Shown piece by piece: positions 1 through 5,116 of a stretch of 5,116 nt of DNA. The stretch lies in NCBI GenBank assembly GCA_028293685.1, contig JAQGOI010000202.1, forward strand, positions 1-5,116, given 5' to 3'. This DNA comes from Lysobacteraceae bacterium (GTDB lineage: Bacteria; Pseudomonadota; Gammaproteobacteria; Xanthomonadales; Xanthomonadaceae). The notes beneath the pieces were generated by a model. It was not told the DNA's origin. It was given only the letters and a program-made list of their open reading frames with translations, and did no database searches. How positions within the stretch are numbered: the stretch's first letter is position 1; each line of letters begins with the position of its first letter. The translations under genes were made by a program, and so were the position numbers.

Positions 1-120
1 CGCGAATTCGGAATCCCGATCCGATATGCCGGTATCGGCGAACGCCCGGAGGACCTGCGTGAATTCGACGCCGAGGCCTTTGTCGATGCATTGTTGCCCG
101 AATCGCTCGGCGCCAGCTGA
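1..120 (+). CDS. ftsY: FtsY, signal recognition particle receptor GTPase (C-terminal end only)
   Basis: Only the last 39 codons and the TGA stop are present; the gene begins left of the window. The reading frame from base 1 gives a tail containing [20 protein letters not shown] followed by [12 protein letters not shown]. This matches the conserved end of the SRP-type GTPase (NG) domain of FtsY, where family members read roughly GIPIRYIGVGE..DDL.PFD...FVDAL. FtsY docks ribosome-nascent chain-SRP complexes at the inner membrane and hydrolyses GTP together with Ffh. None of the nucleotide-binding motifs lie in this fragment, so the call rests on the C-terminal signature. The next gene starts 20 bases after the stop on the same strand, which suggests one transcript. 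Confidence 0.88.
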   Translation, partial: REFGIPIRYAGIGERPEDLREFDAEAFVDALLPESLGAS

Positions 121-140
121 CGCAACAAGGCCATCAATCG

Positions 141-1433
141 GTGAACAGCGGCAGTCCTCCTGCCCCAAGGCGCGTGACCAGATCCGCCTGGATCGCTCTC
201 GCGCTGCTTGTGCTGGCATTGCTGGCGGCCATCGCTTTGCGCACGGTGATGCAGCCACAGCATGCGACGCGATTGATCCTCGATCAGGTGGGTCGCGCGC
301 TGGGCTTGCAACTGACCGCGTCGGGGACGGCTGAATACAGTCTGCGCGGAACGCCGACGCTGACGATCCGGAATGTCATTGCCCGCGAACCCGGCGCTCG
401 CACGGCGCTGCTGCGCGCCGACCGCATCCACCTTGCGTTGCCCTGGTCGACCATCCGACAGTTGGCCAACGGGCCGTCGGATGCCGTGGTCATCATCAAT
501 CGGGTGGAACTCGATCGCCCGATTGTCGATGTGGAAGCGATGCAGCACTGGCTGGCGCACCGACCGCCGAGCAAAGCCCCACTGCCGACGCTGACCGAAG
601 GCATGCTCATCAGCGACGGAACGATACTGGGCACCGGATGGTCGCTTAAAGGCCTAGCCGTCGACATTCCAATGCTCGCTGCGACGCAGCCTTTCAAGGC
701 AAGCACATCCGGCCGCTATGTGAGCAGCGGCCTGCAGGTTCCGTTCGAGGTGCATGTGGCGCTATCACGGCCTGCCAACGATGCGCGGATCGGAGTTGCC
801 GGACAGGTGACGATCGAACGCGACACATGGCGCATGCCCTCGCAGATCGTGTTGTCCGGCGATTTGCATACAAGCGGCGATTGGCGACTGCATCGCGCAA
901 AGCTGGCGGCTGCTTCCAGTTACGACTCCGGCAAGACGCACGCCCCTTTCACGATGGGAATTGCCGGTGAGCTGCACAGCGACAACGCACGTCTGGCGCT
1001 TGATCCAGCGGGAGTCGTGGTGCACGGCAAAGGCGCCATTCCGGATCTCGTTGCACGCGGCACTGTCGCCGTGTCTTCGACACTCGATCTGCGACTGGAC
1101 GGCGCGATGCCGGCATGGCCCGCCGGTTGGCCGGATCTTCCTGCGCCGGTGGGCACATCGCAGTCGCCTTTGGCTTTCGGCATCCGATACGCGGGCAAGC
1201 CTGACCTGTCCGATGCGATCGCACTGCAGCTGCACAGGGATGCGACGCAGTTCGAAGGGCGGTTGCAGCTTTCCAGGTTCAGCACGTGGATTGGCGCTGC
1301 CGCCAGCGGTTCGCCGATCCCGCCGCTCGTCGGCCGCGTGACCGCACCGCAACTGGACATCGCCGGAGCAACGCTGCAAGGCGTGACCATCGACATCGAC
1401 GATGCCGACACACAGCCGGCAGCCGCGCCGTGA
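141..1433 (+). CDS. AsmA-like membrane-anchored protein of unknown function
   Basis: This 430-residue protein has a short basic, proline-rich N-terminus (PRR at 9-11), then one hydrophobic segment at about residues 17-36, and a long domain with no further membrane segments. That is an N-in, periplasm-out type II topology. Residues about 40-105 (Gly-Leu-x-Leu, a Y-x-LRGTPTLTIRNV stretch, then LLRADRIHLALPW) resemble the N-terminal repeat of AsmA/YhdP proteins, which are linked to outer-membrane assembly and lipid transport. The rest is beta-rich and weakly conserved, ending in an Ala/Pro tail. It is shorter than E. coli AsmA (about 617 residues). The GTG start at 141 is chosen because it precedes the membrane segment and follows an AAGG at 127-130; the next in-frame ATG lies after the membrane segment. 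The stop overlaps the mutY start by four bases. The family assignment is moderate and the specific role is unknown. Confidence 0.72.
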   Translation: MNSGSPPAPRRVTRSAWIALALLVLALLAAIALRTVMQPQHATRLILDQVGRALGLQLTASGTAEYSLRGTPTLTIRNVIAREPGARTALLRADRIHLALPWSTIRQLANGPSDAVVIINRVELDRPIVDVEAMQHWLAHRPPSKAPLPTLTEGMLISDGTILGTGWSLKGLAVDIPMLAATQPFKASTSGRYVSSGLQVPFEVHVALSRPANDARIGVAGQVTIERDTWRMPSQIVLSGDLHTSGDWRLHRAKLAAASSYDSGKTHAPFTMGIAGELHSDNARLALDPAGVVVHGKGAIPDLVARGTVAVSSTLDLRLDGAMPAWPAGWPDLPAPVGTSQSPLAFGIRYAGKPDLSDAIALQLHRDATQFEGRLQLSRFSTWIGAAASGSPIPPLVGRVTAPQLDIAGATLQGVTIDIDDADTQPAAAP

Positions 1434-2473
1434 ACATCGACACGTTTGCATCCCGTTTGCTGTCGTGGTTCGACGACAACGGTCGCCATGACCTCCCGTG
1501 GCAACGGCCGCGCTCGGCCTATCGCGTCTGGCTGTCGGAAGTCATGCTGCAGCAGACCCAGGTCACCGTCGTCCTCCCCTACTTCCAGCGGTTCGTTGCC
1601 GCACTTCCGGACCTCCAGTCACTCGCTTCGGCAACGCCGGATGAAGTCCACGCCTTGTGGTCCGGGCTGGGTTATTACGCTCGTGCCCGTAATCTGCACT
1701 CGACGGCACAGCGCTGCGTTGCGCATCATGGCGGCGAGCTGCCACGCGACCTGGATGCGCTGACGGCATTGCCGGGCATCGGTCGCAGCACGGCAGGAGC
1801 GATTCTGTCGCAAGCGTGGGGCGATCGCTTCGCCATCCTCGACGGCAATGTCAAACGCGTGCTCGCGCGCTACCACGGCGTCGACGGCTGGCCGGGATCA
1901 GCGGCCGTGCAGGACGTTTTGTGGGCGCATGCGTTGCAGCATCTCCCCGACGTACGACTCGCCGACTACACGCAGGCGCAGATGGATCTCGGTGCAACGT
2001 TGTGCACACGCCACGACCCCGCCTGCGTTCGATGCCCCCTGCAGGATGATTGCATCGCACTGGCGACAGGCCGCACCACCGACCTGCCAACACCAATGCC
2101 CGGCAAGCGCTTGCCCGAGCGCAGCACATTCGTTCTGTTGGCGCAGGATTGCGACTCACGCGTGCTCATGGAACGCAGGCCGCCGGCCGGTATCTGGTCG
2201 GGGTTGTGGTCGCTTCCCGAGGCCGAAGATGACGATGGCGCGCGCCGCTGGTTCGATCGCCACCTGCATGGTCCTTATCAGGACAGCGAAGCGCTCGCTC
2301 CCATCGCCCACGCCTTCTCGCATTACCGGTTACAGCTGCGGCCGATGCGATGGGCTGACGTGGCATCACGACCCTGCGTGCACGACAATGCGGACATGCG
2401 CTGGTTCGAACCCGAGCAGCTGGATGCGATCGGCATCCCTGCACCTATCCGCAAATTGCTCCAGGGCCGATGA
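1430..2473 (+). CDS. mutY: MutY, A/G-specific adenine DNA glycosylase
   Basis: MutY removes adenine mispaired with 8-oxoguanine or G, starting base excision repair. The GTG start at 1430 overlaps the previous stop (GTGA) and gives 347 residues, close to the family norm of about 350. From this start the numbering matches E. coli: catalytic Glu37 in [12 protein letters not shown], helix-hairpin-helix at about 108-126 with [13 protein letters not shown], catalytic Asp138 in ILDGNVKR, and the 4Fe-4S ligands Cys192, Cys199, Cys202 and Cys208. The C-terminal NUDIX-like domain (from about 230) carries [13 protein letters not shown] and the FSH motif at 296-298 that helps recognise 8-oxoG. All key residues are present, so the enzyme should be active. 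The open frame extends upstream to 1286 but lacks family similarity there. No clear Shine-Dalgarno precedes the start, so translation is probably coupled to the AsmA-like gene. yggX follows after one base. Confidence 0.97.
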   Translation: MNIDTFASRLLSWFDDNGRHDLPWQRPRSAYRVWLSEVMLQQTQVTVVLPYFQRFVAALPDLQSLASATPDEVHALWSGLGYYARARNLHSTAQRCVAHHGGELPRDLDALTALPGIGRSTAGAILSQAWGDRFAILDGNVKRVLARYHGVDGWPGSAAVQDVLWAHALQHLPDVRLADYTQAQMDLGATLCTRHDPACVRCPLQDDCIALATGRTTDLPTPMPGKRLPERSTFVLLAQDCDSRVLMERRPPAGIWSGLWSLPEAEDDDGARRWFDRHLHGPYQDSEALAPIAHAFSHYRLQLRPMRWADVASRPCVHDNADMRWFEPEQLDAIGIPAPIRKLLQGR

Positions 2474-2474
2474 C

Positions 2475-2747
2475 ATGGCACGCACTGTTTTCTGCCAGTA
2501 CGAACAACGCGAAACCGAGGGTCTGGACTTTTCGCCCTGGCCCGGCGAATCCGGCACGCGAGTCTTTGCCAATATCGGAAAACCGGCCTGGGCCAAGTGG
2601 CTTTCCCACCAGACCATGCTGATCAACGAAAACCGTCTGTCACCGTTGAACCCCGAACATCGCGCCTACCTGGAGGCGGAGATGTTGAAGTTTCTTTTCG
2701 AAGGCGACGCCGAAAAACCGCAGGGCTACCAACCAGTCGATCAGTGA
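2475..2747 (+). CDS. yggX: YggX, Fe(II)-trafficking / oxidative damage protection protein
   Basis: This is a 90-residue cytosolic protein of the usual YggX length. It starts [16 protein letters not shown] with the conserved Cys7, followed by PWPGE.GTR, a [10 protein letters not shown] stretch at 46-55, and FLFEG at 73-77 before a GYQPVDQ end. These are the landmark segments of E. coli YggX (MSRTIFC, QTMLINE, FLFEG). Family members protect Fe-S enzymes and DNA from oxidative damage and are proposed to buffer labile iron. The ATG lies one base after the mutY stop, with AGGG at 2463-2466 inside mutY at good spacing, so it is likely co-translated with mutY; the mutY-yggX pairing is also known from enterobacteria. 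Its last 7 bases overlap the convergent lipoprotein gene, and no terminator hairpin is evident after it. Confidence 0.97.
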   Translation: MARTVFCQYEQRETEGLDFSPWPGESGTRVFANIGKPAWAKWLSHQTMLINENRLSPLNPEHRAYLEAEMLKFLFEGDAEKPQGYQPVDQ

Positions 2748-3211
2748 CCGGACGCGGGTGGCTCGGCTCGCTCGCCTTCAGCCCGCCTGTCACGATCGGC
2801 CTGCCGGATCGCAGCAACATCCAGCGGCCGAATGCTGCGGATGAGGCAGGGAATGCTGACGGCTGCTGGATTGCTCACGAGGATCTTGTCGAAACCCGCT
2901 TCCACCTGCCCCATGTGATTGGTGACGCCGATTGCAACGCTGTAGTTCAGGTCCTGGCAGGGCCCATAGAGCTCCAGCAGCCAAGCCTCCTGGGGATGCG
3001 TCCACACAGCCAGGGCCTCGTCCCCCAGACCCTCCCAGCTGTCGAATTGGCCGAAGGAATGAAAACTCGCCACCGGCGGTCCGGCGTGGCTACGGTAAAC
3101 GGCAAGCCGCGCATTCTCGCTCGTGGCTCCCAATGATGAGCATCCTGCGCCGGCCAGTACGAGCGTCAGTGCCATTGCGATGCAGTGGATCGGGCTGGTC
3201 GTGCGTTTCAT
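2741..3211 (-). CDS. DUF6491-like putative lipoprotein
   Basis: This 156-residue protein starts with a basic N-terminus (MKRTTS), a hydrophobic stretch at about residues 11-22 and [10 protein letters not shown], with Cys24 the likely lipidated residue. The -3 position of this lipobox is Gly rather than Leu/Val/Ile, so signal peptidase II cleavage is probable but not certain. The mature part has the pattern I associate with the xanthomonad DUF6491 family: [20 protein letters not shown], then a W-T segment, LYGPCQDL, a [14 protein letters not shown] segment, [12 protein letters not shown], and a charged tail ([16 protein letters not shown]). Two mature cysteines (in GPC and IPC) could form a disulfide. 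The function is unknown; periplasmic or membrane-anchored location is inferred. The ATG at 3211 lacks a convincing Shine-Dalgarno. An internal Met13 would leave too short a signal sequence. No strong promoter was found upstream. The gene converges on yggX. Confidence 0.8.
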   Translation of the reverse strand: MKRTTSPIHCIAMALTLVLAGAGCSSLGATSENARLAVYRSHAGPPVASFHSFGQFDSWEGLGDEALAVWTHPQEAWLLELYGPCQDLNYSVAIGVTNHMGQVEAGFDKILVSNPAAVSIPCLIRSIRPLDVAAIRQADRDRRAEGERAEPPASGH

Positions 3212-3314
3212 GGGAGATACCGCAAAAACCTGATGGAATCCAATAATGCTCCCGGGCGCACGCCGCGAAACAGCATCCCAGCCACATGTTCAGCCACGAT
3301 CCGGATTGCTCGAC

Positions 3315-3343
3315 TTGCCGGTAGCCAACCGCCTCCGTATCAT
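3315..3343 (+). promoter_or_regulatory. Sigma-70 promoter, probably for tRNA-Phe
   Basis: TTGCCG at 3315-3320 (consensus TTGACA) and TATCAT at 3338-3343 (consensus TATAAT) are separated by exactly 17 bases. The next bases (CGCGCCC) form a GC-rich discriminator, a feature of stable-RNA promoters under stringent control. Transcription would start near 3350, about 64 bases before the mature tRNA, leaving a leader for RNase processing. The remainder of the 3212-3413 gap shows no convincing gene or repeat. The assignment is a motif match only. Confidence 0.6.
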
Positions 3344-3413
3344 CGCGCCCTCACGCTGGGCGAACGCTCCAGCAGCTCTACAGCATCGGCCCTCCAGCGG
3401 CCACGCTGCGCCC

Positions 3414-3489
3414 GGCCGGGTAGCTCAGTTGGTAGAGCAGGGGATTGAAAATCCCCGTGTCGGCGGTTCGATTCCGTCCCCGGCCACCA
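3414..3489 (+). tRNA. tRNA-Phe (anticodon GAA)
   Basis: A complete 76-base cloverleaf can be read. The acceptor stem GGCCGGG (3414-3420) pairs with CCCGGCC near the 3' end, followed by discriminator A and an encoded CCA. The D-arm contains AGCTCAGTTGGTAGAGC, and the anticodon stem is GGGGA/TCCCC around the loop TTGAAAA with GAA at 3447-3449. The T-arm is GGCGG-TTCGATT-CCGTC. Every element matches bacterial tRNA-Phe. It probably has its own promoter at 3315-3343 and is terminated at 3515-3556. Its 3' end is a common integration target, and an integrase gene starts 177 bases downstream. Confidence 0.98.
3462..3489 (+). other. Candidate attL core (3' end of tRNA-Phe)
   Basis: The T-arm, 3' acceptor strand and CCA of tRNA-Phe form the probable crossover core of the adjacent P4-type integrase. 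Such integrases commonly recombine at tRNA 3' ends and rebuild the intact tRNA from the element's copy of the sequence. The inference rests on the adjacency and orientation of tRNA and integrase. The exact core boundaries cannot be set because no second copy occurs in this window. Confidence 0.5.
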
Positions 3490-3496
3490 AATCAGC

Positions 3497-3574
3497 GTCC
3501 AAAGAAGTCCAGATAAGGCCGGCATACCCCTTAAAAAGCGGGGTTTCGGCCTTTTTGTTGTCCAGCGATGTCCC
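3497..3574 (+). other. Paired GTCC boxes, candidate integrase arm-type sites
   Basis: GTCC occurs at 3497 and 3507, and again at 3560 and 3570, so both pairs have the same 10-base, one-helical-turn spacing. Aligned as 16-mers (GTCCAAAGAAGTCCAG and GTCCAGCGATGTCCCA) they agree at 11 positions. The first pair starts 8 bases after the tRNA CCA, and the two pairs flank the terminator hairpin. Phased short direct repeats beside a tRNA attachment site fit binding sites for the N-terminal arm domain of the integrase. No binding evidence is available. Confidence 0.4.
3515..3556 (+). terminator. Rho-independent terminator after tRNA-Phe
   Basis: AAGGCCG (3515-3521) pairs with CGGCCTT (3547-3553), and inside it ACCCC (3526-3530) pairs with GGGGT (3540-3544). 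The 9-base loop is A-rich, and a small asymmetric internal loop separates the two helices. A run of five T (3552-3556) closes the structure. The opposite strand has no T-run, so it works in the plus direction. It would end the tRNA transcript and shield the integrase gene from read-through. Confidence 0.82.
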
Positions 3575-3593
3575 AGAGGGGCTGTTGCAATCC

Positions 3594-3652
3594 GACGGTA
3601 GGCGGCGGTAGCTTTGACGGCAGACGGGGTCCCTGCCCTGCCTGCTACCGTC
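3594..3652. repeat. Imperfect inverted repeat upstream of the integrase gene
   Basis: GACGGTAG (3594-3601) is the exact reverse complement of CTACCGTC (3645-3652). A second CGGTAGC (3606-3612) can pair with GCTACCG (3644-3650), giving an alternative fold, and GGCAG (3619-3623) can pair with CTGCC (3633-3637) inside. The right arm abuts the integrase ribosome-binding site at 3653. It could be an operator, an RNA structure limiting integrase translation, or an accessory recombination site; the sequence does not decide between these. Confidence 0.35.
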
Positions 3653-3658
3653 AGGAAA
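3653..3658 (+). promoter_or_regulatory. Ribosome-binding site that sets the integrase start
   Basis: AGGAAA lies 8 bases before the ATG at 3667. It supports that start over the in-frame ATG at 3568, whose extra 33 residues (Cys, Gly and Arg-rich) do not resemble the N-terminus of P4-type integrases. Confidence 0.65.
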
Positions 3659-3666
3659 CGGCCCCA

Positions 3667-4908
3667 ATGCCTTTGAGCGATACGGCAATCCGAAAGGCCA
3701 AAGCGAGTGAAAAACCACTCAAGCTGACGGACGGTGGCGGCCTCTATTTGCTGCTCAATCCAAGCGGTTCGCGTTGGTGGCGTTTCGACTATCGCCGTCC
3801 AATAACCAAGCAGCGAAATACACTCAGTTTCGGTACCTACCCAGACACTGGCTTGGCGGACGCCCGCACCGCGCGCGACGCTGCTCGCAAGCTCCTCGCG
3901 ATGGGAGTTGATCCAGGCGAACACCGCAAGGCAGCCAGCGTCGCTGGCAAAGACCGGGCGGCGAACAGTTTTGAAGTCGTCGCACGCGAATGGTTTGCCA
4001 AACAAAATGTCAAGTGGGCGAAAAGCCACTCCGACAAGATCCTGCTTCGGCTCGAGAACGACGTGTTCCCTTGGATCGGCAAGCGTCCGATCGCCGAGGC
4101 TACGGCGAAGGAACTCCTGGTCACACTCAACCGAATCGTCGATCGGGGTGCGGTCGAATCAGCGCATCGCGTACTGCAGAACCTTGGTCAGATCTTTCGC
4201 TATGCCGTCGCCACTGGTCGCGCCGACCGAAATCCGGCTGCTGACCTTCGCGGTGCGCTGCCCGCGGTCAAGTCCAGCCACCACGCGGCCATCATTGAAC
4301 CCAAAGCCATAGGAGGGCTCCTGCGCTCCATTGACGGCTATGAAGGCGCCCTTGTCACCAAGTCGGCGCTCAAGCTCGCTCCATTGTTGTTTGTCCGCCC
4401 TGGCGAACTGCGGCAGGCGGAGTGGTCCGAGATTGACCTCGAAGCGGCACAGTGGAACCTGCCAGGCGAGAAGATGAAAACGGGCGAACCCCATCTAGTG
4501 CCGCTCGCTACCCAGGCATTGGCCGTCCTGCATGAGCTTGAGCCGCTGACCGGCCGTGGTCGTTATGTCTTCCCTAGCGCACGCAGCCCCAAGCGCCCGA
4601 TGAGCAACAACGCGGTGCTTTCGGCCCTTCGCCGCATGGGCTACGAGAAAGACGAGATGAGCGGCCACGGCTTCCGCGCGATGGCACGTACGATCCTGGA
4701 CGAAACGCTGCAGTACCGCCCCGACTTCATCGAGCATCAGCTCGCACACGCCGTTCGCGATCCAAACGGCCGCGCCTACAACCGTACGGCTCACCTGCCT
4801 GAGCGTCGCAAGATGATGCAGGGATGGGCCGACTACCTCGACACGCTGAAGAAGGACGACAACAAGGTCGTTCCGATCAAGCGCAAAGCATCCGGCAAAG
4901 GCCGGTAA
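3667..4908 (+). CDS. P4-type tyrosine recombinase / integrase (DUF4102 arm-binding domain)
   Basis: This 413-residue protein catalyses site-specific integration and excision of a mobile element. Residues 1-90 are the arm-DNA-binding DUF4102 domain (MPLSDTAIRKAKASEKPLKL, then TDGGGLYLLL and LSFGTYPDTGLADAR). Residues about 100-200 are the SAM-like core-binding domain, and about 205-390 the catalytic domain. The catalytic set is complete: Arg244 in FVRPGELR, Lys271 in KMKTGEPH, His334 and Arg337 in GHGFR, His361 in QLAH, and nucleophile Tyr371 in GRAYNR. The RRKMMQGWADYLD segment at about 380-392 and a basic tail (IKRKASGKGR) close it. Length and motifs match intact P4-family integrases. The gene reads in the same direction as the tRNA-Phe gene it follows, the usual layout of tRNA-targeting islands. 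Start choice: family N-terminus and AGGAAA at 3653-3658. Expression may be limited by the preceding terminator and inverted repeat. Confidence 0.96.
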   Translation: MPLSDTAIRKAKASEKPLKLTDGGGLYLLLNPSGSRWWRFDYRRPITKQRNTLSFGTYPDTGLADARTARDAARKLLAMGVDPGEHRKAASVAGKDRAANSFEVVAREWFAKQNVKWAKSHSDKILLRLENDVFPWIGKRPIAEATAKELLVTLNRIVDRGAVESAHRVLQNLGQIFRYAVATGRADRNPAADLRGALPAVKSSHHAAIIEPKAIGGLLRSIDGYEGALVTKSALKLAPLLFVRPGELRQAEWSEIDLEAAQWNLPGEKMKTGEPHLVPLATQALAVLHELEPLTGRGRYVFPSARSPKRPMSNNAVLSALRRMGYEKDEMSGHGFRAMARTILDETLQYRPDFIEHQLAHAVRDPNGRAYNRTAHLPERRKMMQGWADYLDTLKKDDNKVVPIKRKASGKGR

Positions 4909-4912
4909 TCGC

Positions 4913-4943
4913 CGGCCGGCGTGTCTCGTACACACGCCGGCCG
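4913..4943. repeat. Perfect 12-bp stem-loop after the integrase gene
   Basis: CGGCCGGCGTGT (4913-4924) pairs without mismatch with ACACGCCGGCCG (4932-4943) around a 7-base loop, 5 bases after the integrase stop. There is no following T-run on either strand, so it is not a standard intrinsic terminator. It may stabilise the integrase mRNA 3' end, attenuate read-through into the next gene, or act as a protein-binding palindrome. Confidence 0.7.
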
Positions 4944-4974
4944 ACTTCCACAACCGTTCAAGAGAGGAACGATC

Positions 4975-5116
4975 ATGGCAACGGAAAGCGTAACAAACCC
5001 AACCCAAACCAATGGCGAGCTCGACCGCATCGACCAACTCACAGCACTGCTGTCGAAGTCCGCGGGCATCGCTGATCTCATCGGCCACACCGACGACGCG
5101 ATTCCCGGGACCTTGC
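4975..5116 (+). CDS. Unrecognised ORF, 3' end outside the window
   Basis: An ATG at 4975 follows GAGG (4964-4967) with 7-base spacing, a strong ribosome-binding site, and opens a frame of 47 codons that is still open at the window edge. The visible protein starts MATESVTNPTQTNGELDRID and continues with a Leu/Ala-rich, probably helical stretch, then DLIGHTDDAIPGTL. The first 15 residues are Thr/Asn/Gln-rich and look disordered. There is no signal peptide, membrane segment or motif I recognise. It is the first gene after the integrase, so it may be a regulatory or cargo gene of the element. The gene call itself is supported by the ribosome-binding site and the open frame. Confidence 0.6.
   Translation, partial: MATESVTNPTQTNGELDRIDQLTALLSKSAGIADLIGHTDDAIPGTL

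Noticed and set aside
1286..1429. Upstream extension of mutY by 48 codons
   Set aside because: The extra residues are Arg-rich and unlike MutY; starting at GTG 1430 aligns Glu37, Asp138 and the four cysteines exactly with E. coli numbering.
765..1504. Long minus-strand ORFs of 228 and 194 codons opposite the AsmA-like and mutY genes
   Set aside because: They are shadow frames in high-GC coding DNA; their translations are Arg/Cys-rich with no recognisable domain.
1848..2474. Upstream in-frame extension of yggX through mutY
   Set aside because: It lies fully inside mutY in another frame, and the conserved YggX N-terminus begins at ATG 2475.
3246..3611. Plus-strand 121-codon ORF containing VAQLVEQGIENPRVGGSIPS
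   Set aside because: This is the forward translation of the tRNA-Phe gene itself, a common misannotation.
3425..3718. Minus-strand 97-codon ORF ending GDGIEPPTRGFSIPCSTN
   Set aside because: This is another well-known false peptide from the reverse strand of tRNA-Phe.
3340..4029. Minus-strand 229-codon ORF crossing tRNA-Phe
   Set aside because: It contains GTESNRRHGDFQSPALPTE, a familiar artefact peptide produced by translating the antisense strand of tRNA genes; the rest is antisense to the integrase gene.
4495..5088. Minus-strand 197-codon ORF antisense to the integrase C-terminal half and next gene
   Set aside because: It mirrors GC-rich codons of the sense genes, shows no ribosome-binding site or family motif, and the sense strand carries a complete catalytic domain.
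1..5116. CRISPR arrays, insertion sequences or a second copy of the tRNA 3' end
   Set aside because: No regularly spaced repeats, no transposase motifs and no second copy of bases 3462-3489 were seen by eye in this window.

Overview
The window comes from a GC-rich proteobacterial chromosome. The order ftsY end, AsmA-like gene, mutY, yggX, together with a DUF6491-type lipoprotein, suggests a gammaproteobacterium of the Xanthomonadales/Lysobacterales (Rhodanobacter, Dyella, Luteibacter or Xanthomonas type). This placement is an inference from gene content and remembered family resemblance; no search was run.

Positions 1-2747 hold a tightly packed plus-strand cluster: the last 39 codons of ftsY (SRP receptor GTPase), a 430-residue membrane-anchored AsmA-like protein, mutY (A/G mismatch adenine glycosylase with its Fe-S cysteines and both catalytic acids) and yggX (Fe(II)-trafficking / oxidative-damage protection protein). 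The gaps are 20 bases, a 4-base overlap and 1 base, which implies co-transcription and translational coupling. mutY and yggX make functional sense together, since MutY is an Fe-S repair enzyme and YggX protects Fe-S proteins from oxidative damage.

Positions 2741-3211 hold a convergent minus-strand gene for a DUF6491-like lipoprotein whose 3' end overlaps yggX by 7 bases. Positions 3212-3413 contain no gene, but they include a good sigma-70 promoter (TTGCCG, 17 bases, TATCAT) with a GC-rich discriminator, which would drive the tRNA-Phe(GAA) gene at 3414-3489.

From the tRNA onward the window has the form of the left end of an integrated genomic element. The 3' end of tRNA-Phe is the likely attachment site. 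A leader follows with a rho-independent terminator flanked by two pairs of GTCC boxes (candidate integrase arm sites) and an imperfect inverted repeat. Next comes a complete P4-type tyrosine recombinase of 413 residues with all catalytic residues visible. After it are a perfect 12-bp stem-loop and the first 47 codons of an unrecognised small ORF, which would be the first cargo or regulatory gene. The other end of the element (attR) is outside the window, so the island is inferred from one junction only. No defence system, CRISPR array or clearly new system is visible here; any novelty would lie beyond the right edge.
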